Assembly: GCA_016218915.1 (NCBI GenBank)
Contig: JACRCQ010000016.1
Location: 124,001-188,000, forward strand
DNA length: 64,000 nucleotides
Direction: 5' to 3'
Source of the DNA: Deltaproteobacteria bacterium
GTDB taxonomy: Bacteria > Myxococcota_A > Polyangia > Polyangiales > Polyangiaceae
The notes beneath the pieces are model-generated. The model saw only the letters and a list, made by a program, of their open reading frames with translations. It was not told the origin of the DNA and did no database searches. Made by a program: the position numbers and the translations under genes. Below are positions 1 through 8,030 of this stretch, one piece after another. Numbering within the stretch: the first letter of the stretch is position 1; the number at the start of each line of letters is the position of its first letter.

Positions 1-195
1 CCGTACCCCGGTGAGACGTTCACCGGCACCATCCGCCACGTCTCGTCCAAAGCCGAGTTCACCCCCCGCAACGTGCAGACCCGCGAGGACCGTGACCGGC
101 TGGTGTACGGCGTGGAGGTGACCATTCCCAACGCCGGCCGCAAGCTTCGTCCGGGAATGCCGGTGGAAGCGGTGATCGAGGGCACGGCCCGATGA
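1..195 (+). CDS. HlyD/YbhG-type membrane-fusion protein, C-terminal end (partial)
   Basis: The reading frame is open from the first base and ends with TGA at 193-195, so only about the last 64 residues are present. The segment contains AEFTPRNVQTREDR followed by a beta-barrel-like stretch ending KLRPGMPVEAVIEG, typical of the periplasmic adaptor (HlyD/YbhG) family that links an inner-membrane ABC exporter to a TolC channel. The stop overlaps the ATG of the next gene (ATGA at 192-195). That overlap and the order adaptor, two ATPases, two permeases, TolC match the ybhGFSR arrangement. Family assignment is good; the substrate is unknown. Confidence 0.85.
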   Translation, partial: PYPGETFTGTIRHVSSKAEFTPRNVQTREDRDRLVYGVEVTIPNAGRKLRPGMPVEAVIEGTAR

Positions 196-1112
196 ACGAA
201 GCGGCGCCCATCCTGCAAGCGACCGGGCTGCTGCGCAGCTTTGGTACGCTGCAAGCCCTGCGGGGGTTGAGCCTGGAGATCTTCCCAGGGGAGATCTACG
301 GGCTTGTGGGGCCGGATGGTGCGGGCAAGACCACAGCGATCCGGATCCTGGCAGGGCTGATGGCGCCGACGCGAGGGGAAGCGAGGATCGCGGGAAAGGA
401 CCCGCTGCGCGATCGCGCGGCAGTACGCGAGATGCTCGGCTACATGCCCCAGCAATACAGCCTCTACGGCGATCTGACCATTGATGAGAACCTTTCGTTC
501 TTCGCGGACATGTTCTGTCTCAGCCGCAAGGACTATGCGCCGCGCCGCGATCGGCTCCTGGAGATCACGCGTCTGAGCCGTTTCCGGAATCGCAGGGCTG
601 ATGCGCTGTCCGGCGGAATGTACAAGAAGCTGGCGCTCGCCTGCTCACTGCTTCACAGGCCGCGCCTGCTGCTGCTCGACGAGCCCACCAACGGCGTGGA
701 CCCGGTGAGCCGTCGCGAGTTCTGGGACCTGCTCGGCGAGTTCACCCACGAAGGGATGGCTGTGCTCATCTCCACACCGTACATGGACGAAGCGTCGCGC
801 TGTCACCGCGTCGGGCTCATCCACCACGGCATTACCCTGCAGGACGGCGCACCGTCTGCCATGGTCCGCGCGTTCCCCCATCAAGTCCTCCGTGTTTCAG
901 GCGGTGATCGCGACGCGATCTCGGCATCCCTTTCGACCCTGGACGGCGTGCTCGCGGTGTCCCCTTCAGGCTCGCGCATCCGTGTGGTCGTGGAGCGGAA
1001 AGCCGTGCCTGCGCTCGCGCAGATGGCCGCAGCCGCCAATGCCACCTACGAGGCTGTTGCGCCGGACTTCGAGGACCTCTTCCTGACCCGCATGCGCGAG
1101 GGGGAGAGCTGA
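192..1112 (+). CDS. ABC exporter ATPase 1 (YbhF N-half-like)
   Basis: This 306-residue ATPase powers an ABC-2 exporter. Walker A is GPDGAGKTT (residues 40-48), the Q-loop lies in YMPQQYSLYGDLT (about 85-96), the signature is LSGGM (139-143) and Walker B is LLLLDE (159-164). The usual H-loop histidine is replaced: ISTPYMDE has Pro at 196 where the partner ATPase has His. The start overlaps the adaptor stop by four bases, and the next ATPase begins one base after this stop, so the two probably form a heterodimer equivalent to the fused YbhF of enterobacteria. Transported substrate cannot be read from sequence. Confidence 0.92.
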   Translation: MNEAAPILQATGLLRSFGTLQALRGLSLEIFPGEIYGLVGPDGAGKTTAIRILAGLMAPTRGEARIAGKDPLRDRAAVREMLGYMPQQYSLYGDLTIDENLSFFADMFCLSRKDYAPRRDRLLEITRLSRFRNRRADALSGGMYKKLALACSLLHRPRLLLLDEPTNGVDPVSRREFWDLLGEFTHEGMAVLISTPYMDEASRCHRVGLIHHGITLQDGAPSAMVRAFPHQVLRVSGGDRDAISASLSTLDGVLAVSPSGSRIRVVVERKAVPALAQMAAAANATYEAVAPDFEDLFLTRMREGES

Positions 1113-1113
1113 C

Positions 1114-2073
1114 GTGTCCAACGCCCCTGACGTCATCCAGGTCCGGAATCTGACTCGACGCTTCGGCTCGTTCGTGGCCGTGGACGATGTGAGCTTCGAC
1201 GTGCAGCGCGGGGAGATCTTCGGCTATCTGGGTGCCAACGGCGCAGGCAAGTCCACCACGATCCGCATGCTGTGCGGTCTGCTGGAGCCGAGCTCCGGAA
1301 GCGCGATCGTGGCAGGCGTCGACGTCAAGCGCGACCCGGAGAAGGTCAAGCGAGCCATCGGCTACATGTCCCAGAAGTTCTCGCTCTACTCGGATCTGAC
1401 CGTGGAGGAGAACATCGAGTTCTTCGGCGGAGCGTACGGGATCGGCGGGCGCAGGCTGCGAGAGCGCACCCGGCAGGTCCTGGCCGCAGTCGACCTGGAA
1501 AAAGAGGGTCGCGCCCGCACCGGAGACCTTCCTGGCGGGTGGCGTCAGAGGCTGGCGCTCGGGTGCGCCATCCTTCACGAGCCCACGATCGTGTTTCTCG
1601 ATGAGCCCACAGCAGGCGTGGACCCGCTTTCCCGGCGCACGTTCTGGCAGCTCATCCGGACCATGGCCAGGGCGGGAACGACCGTGTTGGTCACCACGCA
1701 CTACATGGATGAAGCGGAGTATTGCGATCGTGTGGGATTGATGGTGGACGGCAAGCTCGCTGCGCTGGACACGCCGCACGGCCTCAAGGACACCTTCGTA
1801 CCCGGAAGCCTGGTCGAGGTGCGCGGGCCTGGCCCCGAGGTCGCTTCCTGGCTTGCGGCGCTTCCAGGTGCTGCGCACGTGGAGCGCTTCGGCGCAGGCT
1901 TCCATGTGAGAGGCACGGGCAACGAGCTGGAGCCGGCACGGCTTCGAGACAGCCTGGCCGAAGCTGGTTTCCCCGGCGCTATCGTCGAATCGCTGGAGCC
2001 GACGCTGGAAGACGTCTTTCTCGAGGTGGTCCGGGCAGCCTCGGTCAAGAACCTGGCGAGGGTCGAAGCATGA
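1114..2073 (+). CDS. ABC exporter ATPase 2 (YbhF C-half-like)
   Basis: This is a 319-residue ATPase with a GTG start directly after the previous stop. Walker A is GANGAGKST (40-48), Walker B IVFLDE (159-164) and the H-loop is TTHYMDE with His196. The signature is altered to LPGGW (139-143) instead of LSGG. The C-terminal 110 residues form the accessory region usual in ABC-2 drug or lipid exporters. Its defects are complementary to those of ATPase 1, so the dimer would have one canonical and one degenerate ATP site. The stop overlaps the permease ATG by four bases (ATGA at 2070-2073). Confidence 0.92.
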   Translation: MSNAPDVIQVRNLTRRFGSFVAVDDVSFDVQRGEIFGYLGANGAGKSTTIRMLCGLLEPSSGSAIVAGVDVKRDPEKVKRAIGYMSQKFSLYSDLTVEENIEFFGGAYGIGGRRLRERTRQVLAAVDLEKEGRARTGDLPGGWRQRLALGCAILHEPTIVFLDEPTAGVDPLSRRTFWQLIRTMARAGTTVLVTTHYMDEAEYCDRVGLMVDGKLAALDTPHGLKDTFVPGSLVEVRGPGPEVASWLAALPGAAHVERFGAGFHVRGTGNELEPARLRDSLAEAGFPGAIVESLEPTLEDVFLEVVRAASVKNLARVEA

Positions 2074-3203
2074 ACCCGGCGCTGGCCTTCTTCACGCGCC
2101 TGATCGCGCTGTCACGCAAGGAGCTCATCCACATCGTGCGCGACGTGCGGGTCATCTACATGGCCCTCGGAATGCCGGTCGTGCTCCTGCTTCTGTTCGG
2201 CTATGCGGTCTCGTTCGACCTCGACAAGCTCCCGGTCGGCGTGGTGGACCAGGACGGGACAGCTGCGTCGCGACGTCTGGTGCAGGCCCTGACCGCGACC
2301 GACGCATTCGCCGTGTCCCGATCGATGCGCCAGCCGGAGGAGACCGAAGAGCTGTTCCGCAGTGGCAAGCTGAAGGTTGCCTTGCTGATCCCGGATGGAT
2401 ACGAGCGGAAGCTCGCAAGAGGGGAAGTCGCAGAAAGCCAGATCCTGCTCGATGGAGCGGATGGGACCACGACGAGCATCGCGCTCGGATATGCGATGGG
2501 AGTCAGCCAGTCGGAAAGCAGAAGAGCCCTGGAAAGCAGCGGGCTGTCTCCCCAGTTCGGAATCCAGGATCGGGTGCGTCTGCGGTTCAATCCTGGGATG
2601 AAGTCCGCGCACTTCATCGTGCCTGGGCTCATTGCGCTTATCCTTTCGATCATGGCGGTGCTGCTGACCGCGCTCACGGTAGCGCGCGAGTGGGAGCGGG
2701 GGAGCATGGAGCAGCTGTTTGCCACGCCGGTGGGACGGCTCGAGGTGATTCTGGGAAAGCTATTTCCCTACGTGGTTTTGGGGATGGTGCAGGTGTTGCT
2801 CGTGGTGACCTTGGGAACCATCCTGTTCGAAGTGCCGGTCAAAGGGTCGCTCGTGCTCCTGTTCGGGGCAGCCCTGCTGTTCCTGGTCGGAATGCTCGGC
2901 CAGGGGCTCTTCATCAGCGTGGTGACACGCAACCAGCAGGTTGCCACGCAGATCGGCGTGGTCACCTCCATGCTCCCCACGCTGCTGCTCAGCGGGTTCC
3001 TGTTTCCCATCGAGAACATGCCCCTCCCGCTTCGGATGCTCTCGACCGTGATCCCGTCCCGCTACTTCATCGTCGTGCTCCGGGGCGTGCTGCTCAAGGG
3101 CAATGGAATCGATGTGCTTTGGCCGAACCTGGTCGGAATGGCAGCCTTCGCGCTGGCGATGATCGTGCTGTCGAGCGCGCGTTTCAAACGGAGACTCGAC
3201 TGA
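2070..3203 (+). CDS. ABC-2 type permease (YbhS-like)
   Basis: This is a 377-residue inner-membrane permease. An N-terminal transmembrane segment (about residues 25-45, VIYMALGMPVVLLLLFGYAV) is followed by a periplasmic domain of about 150 residues and then five C-terminal helices, the ABC2_membrane layout. Hallmark segments include REWERGSMEQLFATPV and LLLSGFLFPIENMP. I chose the ATG at 2070 rather than an upstream in-frame start because it overlaps the ATPase stop and begins directly with the cytoplasmic SRKELIHIVRDVR helix. Its partner permease starts at 3203 with a TGATG overlap. Confidence 0.9.
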   Translation: MNPALAFFTRLIALSRKELIHIVRDVRVIYMALGMPVVLLLLFGYAVSFDLDKLPVGVVDQDGTAASRRLVQALTATDAFAVSRSMRQPEETEELFRSGKLKVALLIPDGYERKLARGEVAESQILLDGADGTTTSIALGYAMGVSQSESRRALESSGLSPQFGIQDRVRLRFNPGMKSAHFIVPGLIALILSIMAVLLTALTVAREWERGSMEQLFATPVGRLEVILGKLFPYVVLGMVQVLLVVTLGTILFEVPVKGSLVLLFGAALLFLVGMLGQGLFISVVTRNQQVATQIGVVTSMLPTLLLSGFLFPIENMPLPLRMLSTVIPSRYFIVVLRGVLLKGNGIDVLWPNLVGMAAFALAMIVLSSARFKRRLD

Positions 3204-4342
3204 TGTGGATCGCTCTGCTCGCAGTGATGCGCAAGGAGCTCAGGCAGACCTTCCGCGACAAGCGGATGGCCGCCATCCTCCTGCTCGTGCCGATCGTGCA
3301 GCTCACCGTGCTGGGATATGCCGTCGACCTGGAGGTCGACCACATTCCTACCGTGGTCTGCGACCAGGACCGCACGCCCGCCAGCCGCGAGCTTGCCGAC
3401 GCGTTCGTGGCCACGTCGATCTTCGAGCGCAAGACCGACGTGATCGACGCTGAGCAGGCTTCGGACATGCTCGAGAGCGGCAAGGCGGCCGCGGCCTTGA
3501 TCATCCCCGCAGGATTCGAGCGTGACGTGCAGCGGAACATCCCGGCGTCGGTGCAGGTTCTGGTGGACGGAACCGATCCGAACCGCGCGCAGATCGCTGC
3601 GAATTCAGCGTCCCAGTTCCTTCTCGATCGGGCGGTTAAGATGACATTGGCTCTTGTCGAGCAGCAGGCTTCGGCCCTCGGACGGGCGGTTCGACCCACC
3701 CAGGCGCGCATCGTCCCCAGGGTGCTGTACAACCCGCGTCTCAAGAGCGCCACCTACATGGTGCCAGGCGTGGCTGCCATGGTTCTGCTCATCGTGACCA
3801 CGATCGTGACCGCCATGGGGCTCGCGCGAGAGCGGGAGATCGGAACCATGGAGCAGATCCTGGTGACGCCGCTTCGCCCTTCCATCCTGCTCATCGGCAA
3901 GTGTCTTCCCTTTGCCCTGCTCGGGCTGGTGCTGGTGCCAGCGATCCTGACCGTGGGCTCGTACCTGTTCCAGGTCCCCATTCGCGGCTCCCTGGCAGTC
4001 ATCTTCACCGCGACTCTGCTGTACCTGATGACCACGCTGGGAACCGGGGTGTTCATCAGCACGATCAGCCGCTCCCAGCAGCAGGCGATCCTGGGGGGAT
4101 TCTTCTTTCTGATGCCGGCCATTCTGCTGTCTGGGTTCATGACTCCGATCGAGAACATGCCGTGGTGGATCCGTCCGATCACCTACGTGAACCCGGTCCG
4201 CTACTTCGTGGAGATCCTGCGAGGATGCCTGCTCAAGGGAGCTGGATTCTCCGAGCTCATGCCGCAGCTCCTCGCGCTCGCCGTGTTCGGCGCGTCGATA
4301 TTGACCCTGAGCACGCTTCGATTTCGAAAGCAGCTCGGGTAG
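3203..4342 (+). CDS. ABC-2 type permease (YbhR-like)
   Basis: This is a 379-residue paralogue of the preceding permease, with the same plan: MRKELRQTFRDKRMA at the N-terminus, one helix, a periplasmic domain, then five helices with RERGTMEQ-like REREIGTMEQILVTPL and ILLSGFMTPIENMP. The two permeases probably form the heterodimeric channel for the two ATPases. The ATG at 3203 shares one base with the previous stop. An upstream in-frame extension was rejected because it lies in another frame of the neighbour. Confidence 0.9.
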   Translation: MWIALLAVMRKELRQTFRDKRMAAILLLVPIVQLTVLGYAVDLEVDHIPTVVCDQDRTPASRELADAFVATSIFERKTDVIDAEQASDMLESGKAAAALIIPAGFERDVQRNIPASVQVLVDGTDPNRAQIAANSASQFLLDRAVKMTLALVEQQASALGRAVRPTQARIVPRVLYNPRLKSATYMVPGVAAMVLLIVTTIVTAMGLAREREIGTMEQILVTPLRPSILLIGKCLPFALLGLVLVPAILTVGSYLFQVPIRGSLAVIFTATLLYLMTTLGTGVFISTISRSQQQAILGGFFFLMPAILLSGFMTPIENMPWWIRPITYVNPVRYFVEILRGCLLKGAGFSELMPQLLALAVFGASILTLSTLRFRKQLG

Positions 4343-4385
4343 CAGCGGCGCGCCGCGGCGCCCTGCATGCCACAAGGAGATTGTC

Positions 4386-5957
4386 ATGCAACGACACAAC
4401 GCCTCATTGCGGATCGGACTCGCGTCAGCCCTTGCGCTGGGCTTGGTTGCCGCTGGATTCGAGGCCAACGCGCAGGTCCCTCCCGTGCAGCCGGCAGCCG
4501 GTGCAGCAGCGCCCCTGCCGCCAGCCCCACTTCCTCCGCCACCCGGCGTCGAGCCTCTCCCTGCCCCCAGCGACGCCGCAACGCAGCGTCTCGACCAGGA
4601 GCTCACACCGCGAACGGGAGGGCTGAAGTCTGCCGACGTGGCGCGAAAGGCAGAGATGTCGAGCCCGGATGTGAGGGCAAAGCAGATGCAGGTGACCGCT
4701 GCAGCGGCTCGCGTGGATCAGGCTGTGGTCAGCTACTTCCCCCGTCTGGGCTTCAATGCCCGGTTTGTCCAGATGTCGCCGATCACGCTTCCAACCCTGG
4801 GCAACGTGGTGGGAGCCCAGGCGCCTGGGCCGATCTTTGCCGCGTGCAACCCGGTGACCAACCAGTGCACCGTGACCAATGCCGCTGCAGTTCCCCTGTC
4901 GTTCACTTCGGTGAATCACATGTATGCGCTGCAGGGGACCCTGGCGATCCCCTTGTCTGATTACCTGCTTCGCATCACCCAGAACCACAGGTCCGCGTCG
5001 ACCTCGGAATCGGCTGCGCGGCTCACCGAGGCAGCGACCCGGCTCAAGGTGCAGCGCGATGCCCGGGTCGCCTACTACAACTGGATACGCGCCCGCGGCG
5101 CCATCGTCGTTGCCGAGCAGGGGCTCGAGACCGTCAAGGGGCACCTCAAGGACGTGTCCTCTGCCTTGCAGGTTGGAACCGCTTCGCGCGCTGACCAGAT
5201 GCGGGTCGAATCCCAGCTGGCAGCCATGGAGCTGGCGGTCGAGCGAGCCAAGAATCTCGCTGTGCTGGCTGAAGAGCAGCTCCGGGTGATGATGCACGAC
5301 CCGCCTGGAACGCGCTACGAGATAGGGGAGAGCATCACCGCTGCCGGGCCCGCGCCATCGGATGCGGAGCTGTCGCGGCTGATGCAGGAAGCGACCGCTG
5401 CGAGGCTCGAGCCCCGCGCGCTGGAGGAGACAGCGCGATCCGTGCGATTGACGCGCAAGGTGCTCCAGGCCGGATACCTTCCCAGGGTGGATGGATTCGC
5501 GAACCTCTACCATCAGAATCCGAATACGAGGTACTTCCCGCAGCAGGACGTGTGGCACACCACGTGGGACGTGGGGGTGCAGCTGTCGTGGACGGTGAAC
5601 GACTCGTTCACGGCGAACTCGCAGGTTGCCGAGGTGGAGGCCAAGGCCGCGGAGATCGATGCGCAGGCGAATCTGGTGCGCGACGCAATCCGCATGGAAG
5701 TCACGCAGGCGTACAATGCGGTGAGGGAAGCACAGACAGCGCTGGGGACCTCGGCCCGTCAGATCCTGGCAGCGCAGGAATCGCTGCGGGTGCGGCGCGA
5801 GCTGTTTCGCAATGGGCGCGCCACGAGCGCGGAGTACACGGATGCTGAGACGGATCTGATCCGCAGCCAGCTGGATCTGCTCAATGCGCGCGTGGATGCG
5901 AAGATCGGGCAGGTCGCCTTGGATCATGCGGTCGGGAGGGATGTGCAAGGGAGGTAG
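4386..5957 (+). CDS. TolC-family outer-membrane channel of the ABC exporter
   Basis: This 523-residue protein has a signal peptide (residues 1-30, ending EANAQ), a proline/alanine-rich linker (about 31-60) and a duplicated OEP/TolC coiled-coil domain. Typical TolC features are the long helices with AARVDQAVVSYFPRLGFNARF, and QVAEVEAKAAEIDAQANLVR near the second half. A good ribosome-binding site (AAGGAGA, 4374-4380) precedes the ATG. Lying 43 bases after the permease gene, it probably supplies the outer-membrane exit duct for the tripartite exporter. It ends just before a convergent gene. Confidence 0.9.
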   Translation: MQRHNASLRIGLASALALGLVAAGFEANAQVPPVQPAAGAAAPLPPAPLPPPPGVEPLPAPSDAATQRLDQELTPRTGGLKSADVARKAEMSSPDVRAKQMQVTAAAARVDQAVVSYFPRLGFNARFVQMSPITLPTLGNVVGAQAPGPIFAACNPVTNQCTVTNAAAVPLSFTSVNHMYALQGTLAIPLSDYLLRITQNHRSASTSESAARLTEAATRLKVQRDARVAYYNWIRARGAIVVAEQGLETVKGHLKDVSSALQVGTASRADQMRVESQLAAMELAVERAKNLAVLAEEQLRVMMHDPPGTRYEIGESITAAGPAPSDAELSRLMQEATAARLEPRALEETARSVRLTRKVLQAGYLPRVDGFANLYHQNPNTRYFPQQDVWHTTWDVGVQLSWTVNDSFTANSQVAEVEAKAAEIDAQANLVRDAIRMEVTQAYNAVREAQTALGTSARQILAAQESLRVRRELFRNGRATSAEYTDAETDLIRSQLDLLNARVDAKIGQVALDHAVGRDVQGR

Positions 5958-5967
5958 GGATAAGGGG

Positions 5968-7350
5968 TCACCTGGCGCGTTGACGGCGCGCCGCAATGAC
6001 GCCGAGCGCTGCCAAGAGCGCCCACCATCCTGCGCCCGAACCGCCTGTTCCAAGAGAGCACCCAGACGACTCTCCCGTGCCCCAGCTCTCCCAGCCGCCC
6101 GCAGACCCGGAATCCGCATTCCCTGCGTCGTGGGCGGCCTTTGCATCGCTGTGGCCTGCGTCCCCTGCCTGGTGCCCGCCTGCGTCGGCCTGGCTCGCCC
6201 CATCCACGGCCCCCGCATCGCTCGCACCAGCATCGGTTGCAGGCGGCGGGGCGCTGCACTTCAACGTCTTGGGGCTGTCGGACAGCTCGGCGGCGGGGCC
6301 GCTCTTGCTGTCGATTCCATACGCACGCACGGTGTGCGACTTTCCGTCGAGCAGAGCTGCAGGCGTTTCAACCTCAAAGCCATGCTCGCAAGAGCCGAGC
6401 GGAGTGCACAAGTCGTCGCGCTTGATGCTGGCCTTCAAGGACAGCTTCTGGGCCTTGGCATCGCCGATCGCGCCGTCGATGTACACCTCCACCGCGATCG
6501 ACGTCGCGGGCGTATCCGGGTCCTGCGCCCACCCCCAAATCTTGTCGCAGTCCGCTCCGTCGAGATATCCCTTTGGCTTGTTGTTCGTGGGCGCGGAGCA
6601 GTCAGCCACTTTTGCAAACCCTTCTGCGGGCGACACCTTGAGCTTCGACTCTGTCTGAGGCCCGTAATCGCCGTCTTCTGCGATCTTGTCCGTGGGGTGA
6701 TTCAGATTCCACAGCTTCTGGAATGCGAGCACGCTCAGCCCATTCATGTCGACCGTGCCAGACCCGGTGTAGGTGAAGTGCACCGGGTCTGAGCTGCCCT
6801 GCCAGGTGAATCCGTGAGCGGTCAAGGTGGATTGCCACGTCGAGTGCTGGCTGATATCCACCCCAACCCCTCGCTCGTGCGGAGAGTTGCCAGGAGCGGC
6901 CGCAAGGGTGATGCCGCATTGCCCGGCCTTGTACCAACGATACAGCAGATACTGCTGCGGCAGAGAGCGGAGCATCGAGTTCACCGTCATCGCGGTGCTC
7001 GGCTTGGCATTGAGCGCATCGACGAAATGCGTCTTCGCAGCAGTCTGCATGTACGGGAACGCGGCTGCTCCAAAGGTGACGTTGCCGAGATCAGGCACCT
7101 TGGACAGCGCGCCGGGCTTGAGGCAGTTGACCTGATCGACGATCTGAAGGGCCAGCCCCTTGACCGACGTCGTGGAGCACCCGGCGCCTACGGCCTCCCC
7201 CACCGTGATCGCATAGACCGTGGTCCCGATCGGCTCAGGCGACTCGACGTCCTCAGCATCCGCGGTAGCGATGCAGGAGGTGAGCAGCAGGGCTAGGAGC
7301 GACGCAGCCACGGTCCTTCCGTCGAGCGCTCGGGTGTTCGTGCAGTTCAT
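5968..7350 (-). CDS. M15-type D-Ala-D-Ala carboxypeptidase-like protein with MYXO-CTERM-like tail
   Basis: This is a 460-residue secreted protein. The ATG at 7350 is preceded by GAGAGGA. It has a lipobox-like signal (LLALLLTSC, Cys26). The M15/VanY zinc motif is SPHERGVGVD (His158, Asp165) with a second metal ligand in DPVHF (His191). A peptidoglycan-binding-like segment with DGDYGPQT follows. A beta-domain starting near GYLDGADCDKIWGWAQDPD comes next. An Asp/Ala/Gly-rich linker leads to a Cys, a hydrophobic helix (WWALLAALGVIAA) and RRQRAR, resembling a MYXO-CTERM sorting tail. It probably acts on cell-wall peptides. Having both a lipobox and a C-terminal sorting tail is odd. Confidence 0.82.
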   Translation of the reverse strand: MNCTNTRALDGRTVAASLLALLLTSCIATADAEDVESPEPIGTTVYAITVGEAVGAGCSTTSVKGLALQIVDQVNCLKPGALSKVPDLGNVTFGAAAFPYMQTAAKTHFVDALNAKPSTAMTVNSMLRSLPQQYLLYRWYKAGQCGITLAAAPGNSPHERGVGVDISQHSTWQSTLTAHGFTWQGSSDPVHFTYTGSGTVDMNGLSVLAFQKLWNLNHPTDKIAEDGDYGPQTESKLKVSPAEGFAKVADCSAPTNNKPKGYLDGADCDKIWGWAQDPDTPATSIAVEVYIDGAIGDAKAQKLSLKASIKRDDLCTPLGSCEHGFEVETPAALLDGKSHTVRAYGIDSKSGPAAELSDSPKTLKCSAPPPATDAGASDAGAVDGASQADAGGHQAGDAGHSDAKAAHDAGNADSGSAGGWESWGTGESSGCSLGTGGSGAGWWALLAALGVIAARRQRAR

Positions 7351-7581
7351 CCTGGATTCCTCTCGGAACAGGCAAGAGCAACGTGCGTGCCATGGCAGAG
7401 GGGTGCGCAACGGCCCTGCGGGACCCGAAATCCAAGGGGAGAAGATGCGGTCCGCGAACACCTCGCAGAAGCTTCTCAGCCTCTTTGTCGAGGTTCCAGC
7501 GCACGCGACCGTTCTCTGACACCGTGACGGTCGGCCAGGGCCGTAAATAGGCTGGGCTGCGAGCGATCCGGTGTCGGGCGC

Positions 7582-7998
7582 CTATCGTACGCCGGCCACC
7601 ATGTCCGCGGCCAAGTCGGCATCCACGCCCAAGCCCTCTGCGAGCTCGGCGATCAGCTCGCGCTCGGTCGTGCGAATCAGACCGTCGGAAGCCGTGACCC
7701 GAATCGCGAGCGCCAGGGCTCCCACGCGCGTGGCCATGTCCGGCAACCGCTCCTTGATGTAGGCGATCCGCTGCGGGCGCGTCGACTCCTCGCTCTTCGC
7801 GATGCGCTCGACCAGCTGGGTGAACTTGGTCTGGGGCAGCTGGCCTTCGGTGAGGCTCTCCACGGTGCGCGCGAGCACAGCGCGCTCCTCAGGGCTGAAC
7901 TCTCCATCCGCATGGGCAGCGAGCAGCATCGTCTCCACCACTGCCTCGAGCTTCGACGCATCAAGATTCGCAAACTGCAAGGTCGTGTCCTGGGTCAT
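7582..7998 (-). CDS. TerB-like (tellurite resistance TerB family) protein
   Basis: This is a 138-residue all-helical cytoplasmic protein without a signal sequence. It shows the TerB duplication: AAHADGEFSPEE in the first half and IRVTASDGLIRTTERELI in the second, each an acidic loop followed by a helix. TerB-like domains bind metal ions or act as stress-linked scaffolds. The gene stands alone between two reverse-strand envelope genes, 32 bases from the metallopeptidase end. The fold assignment is moderately secure; the role is unknown. Confidence 0.7.
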   Translation of the reverse strand: MTQDTTLQFANLDASKLEAVVETMLLAAHADGEFSPEERAVLARTVESLTEGQLPQTKFTQLVERIAKSEESTRPQRIAYIKERLPDMATRVGALALAIRVTASDGLIRTTERELIAELAEGLGVDADLAADMVAGVR

Positions 7999-8030
7999 GG
8001 CGCGAGCCTACCACGGGCAAGCCCCGCCGG

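Noticed and set aside
5974..5992. GGCGCG/CGCGCC hairpin as a terminator after the exporter operon
   Set aside because: The stem is only six bases, has no T-run and lies within the coding end of the convergent peptidase gene.
4425..6233. 602-codon minus-strand reading opposite the TolC gene
   Set aside because: Antisense to a clear TolC protein with signal peptide and ribosome-binding site; long open frames are expected in GC-rich DNA.
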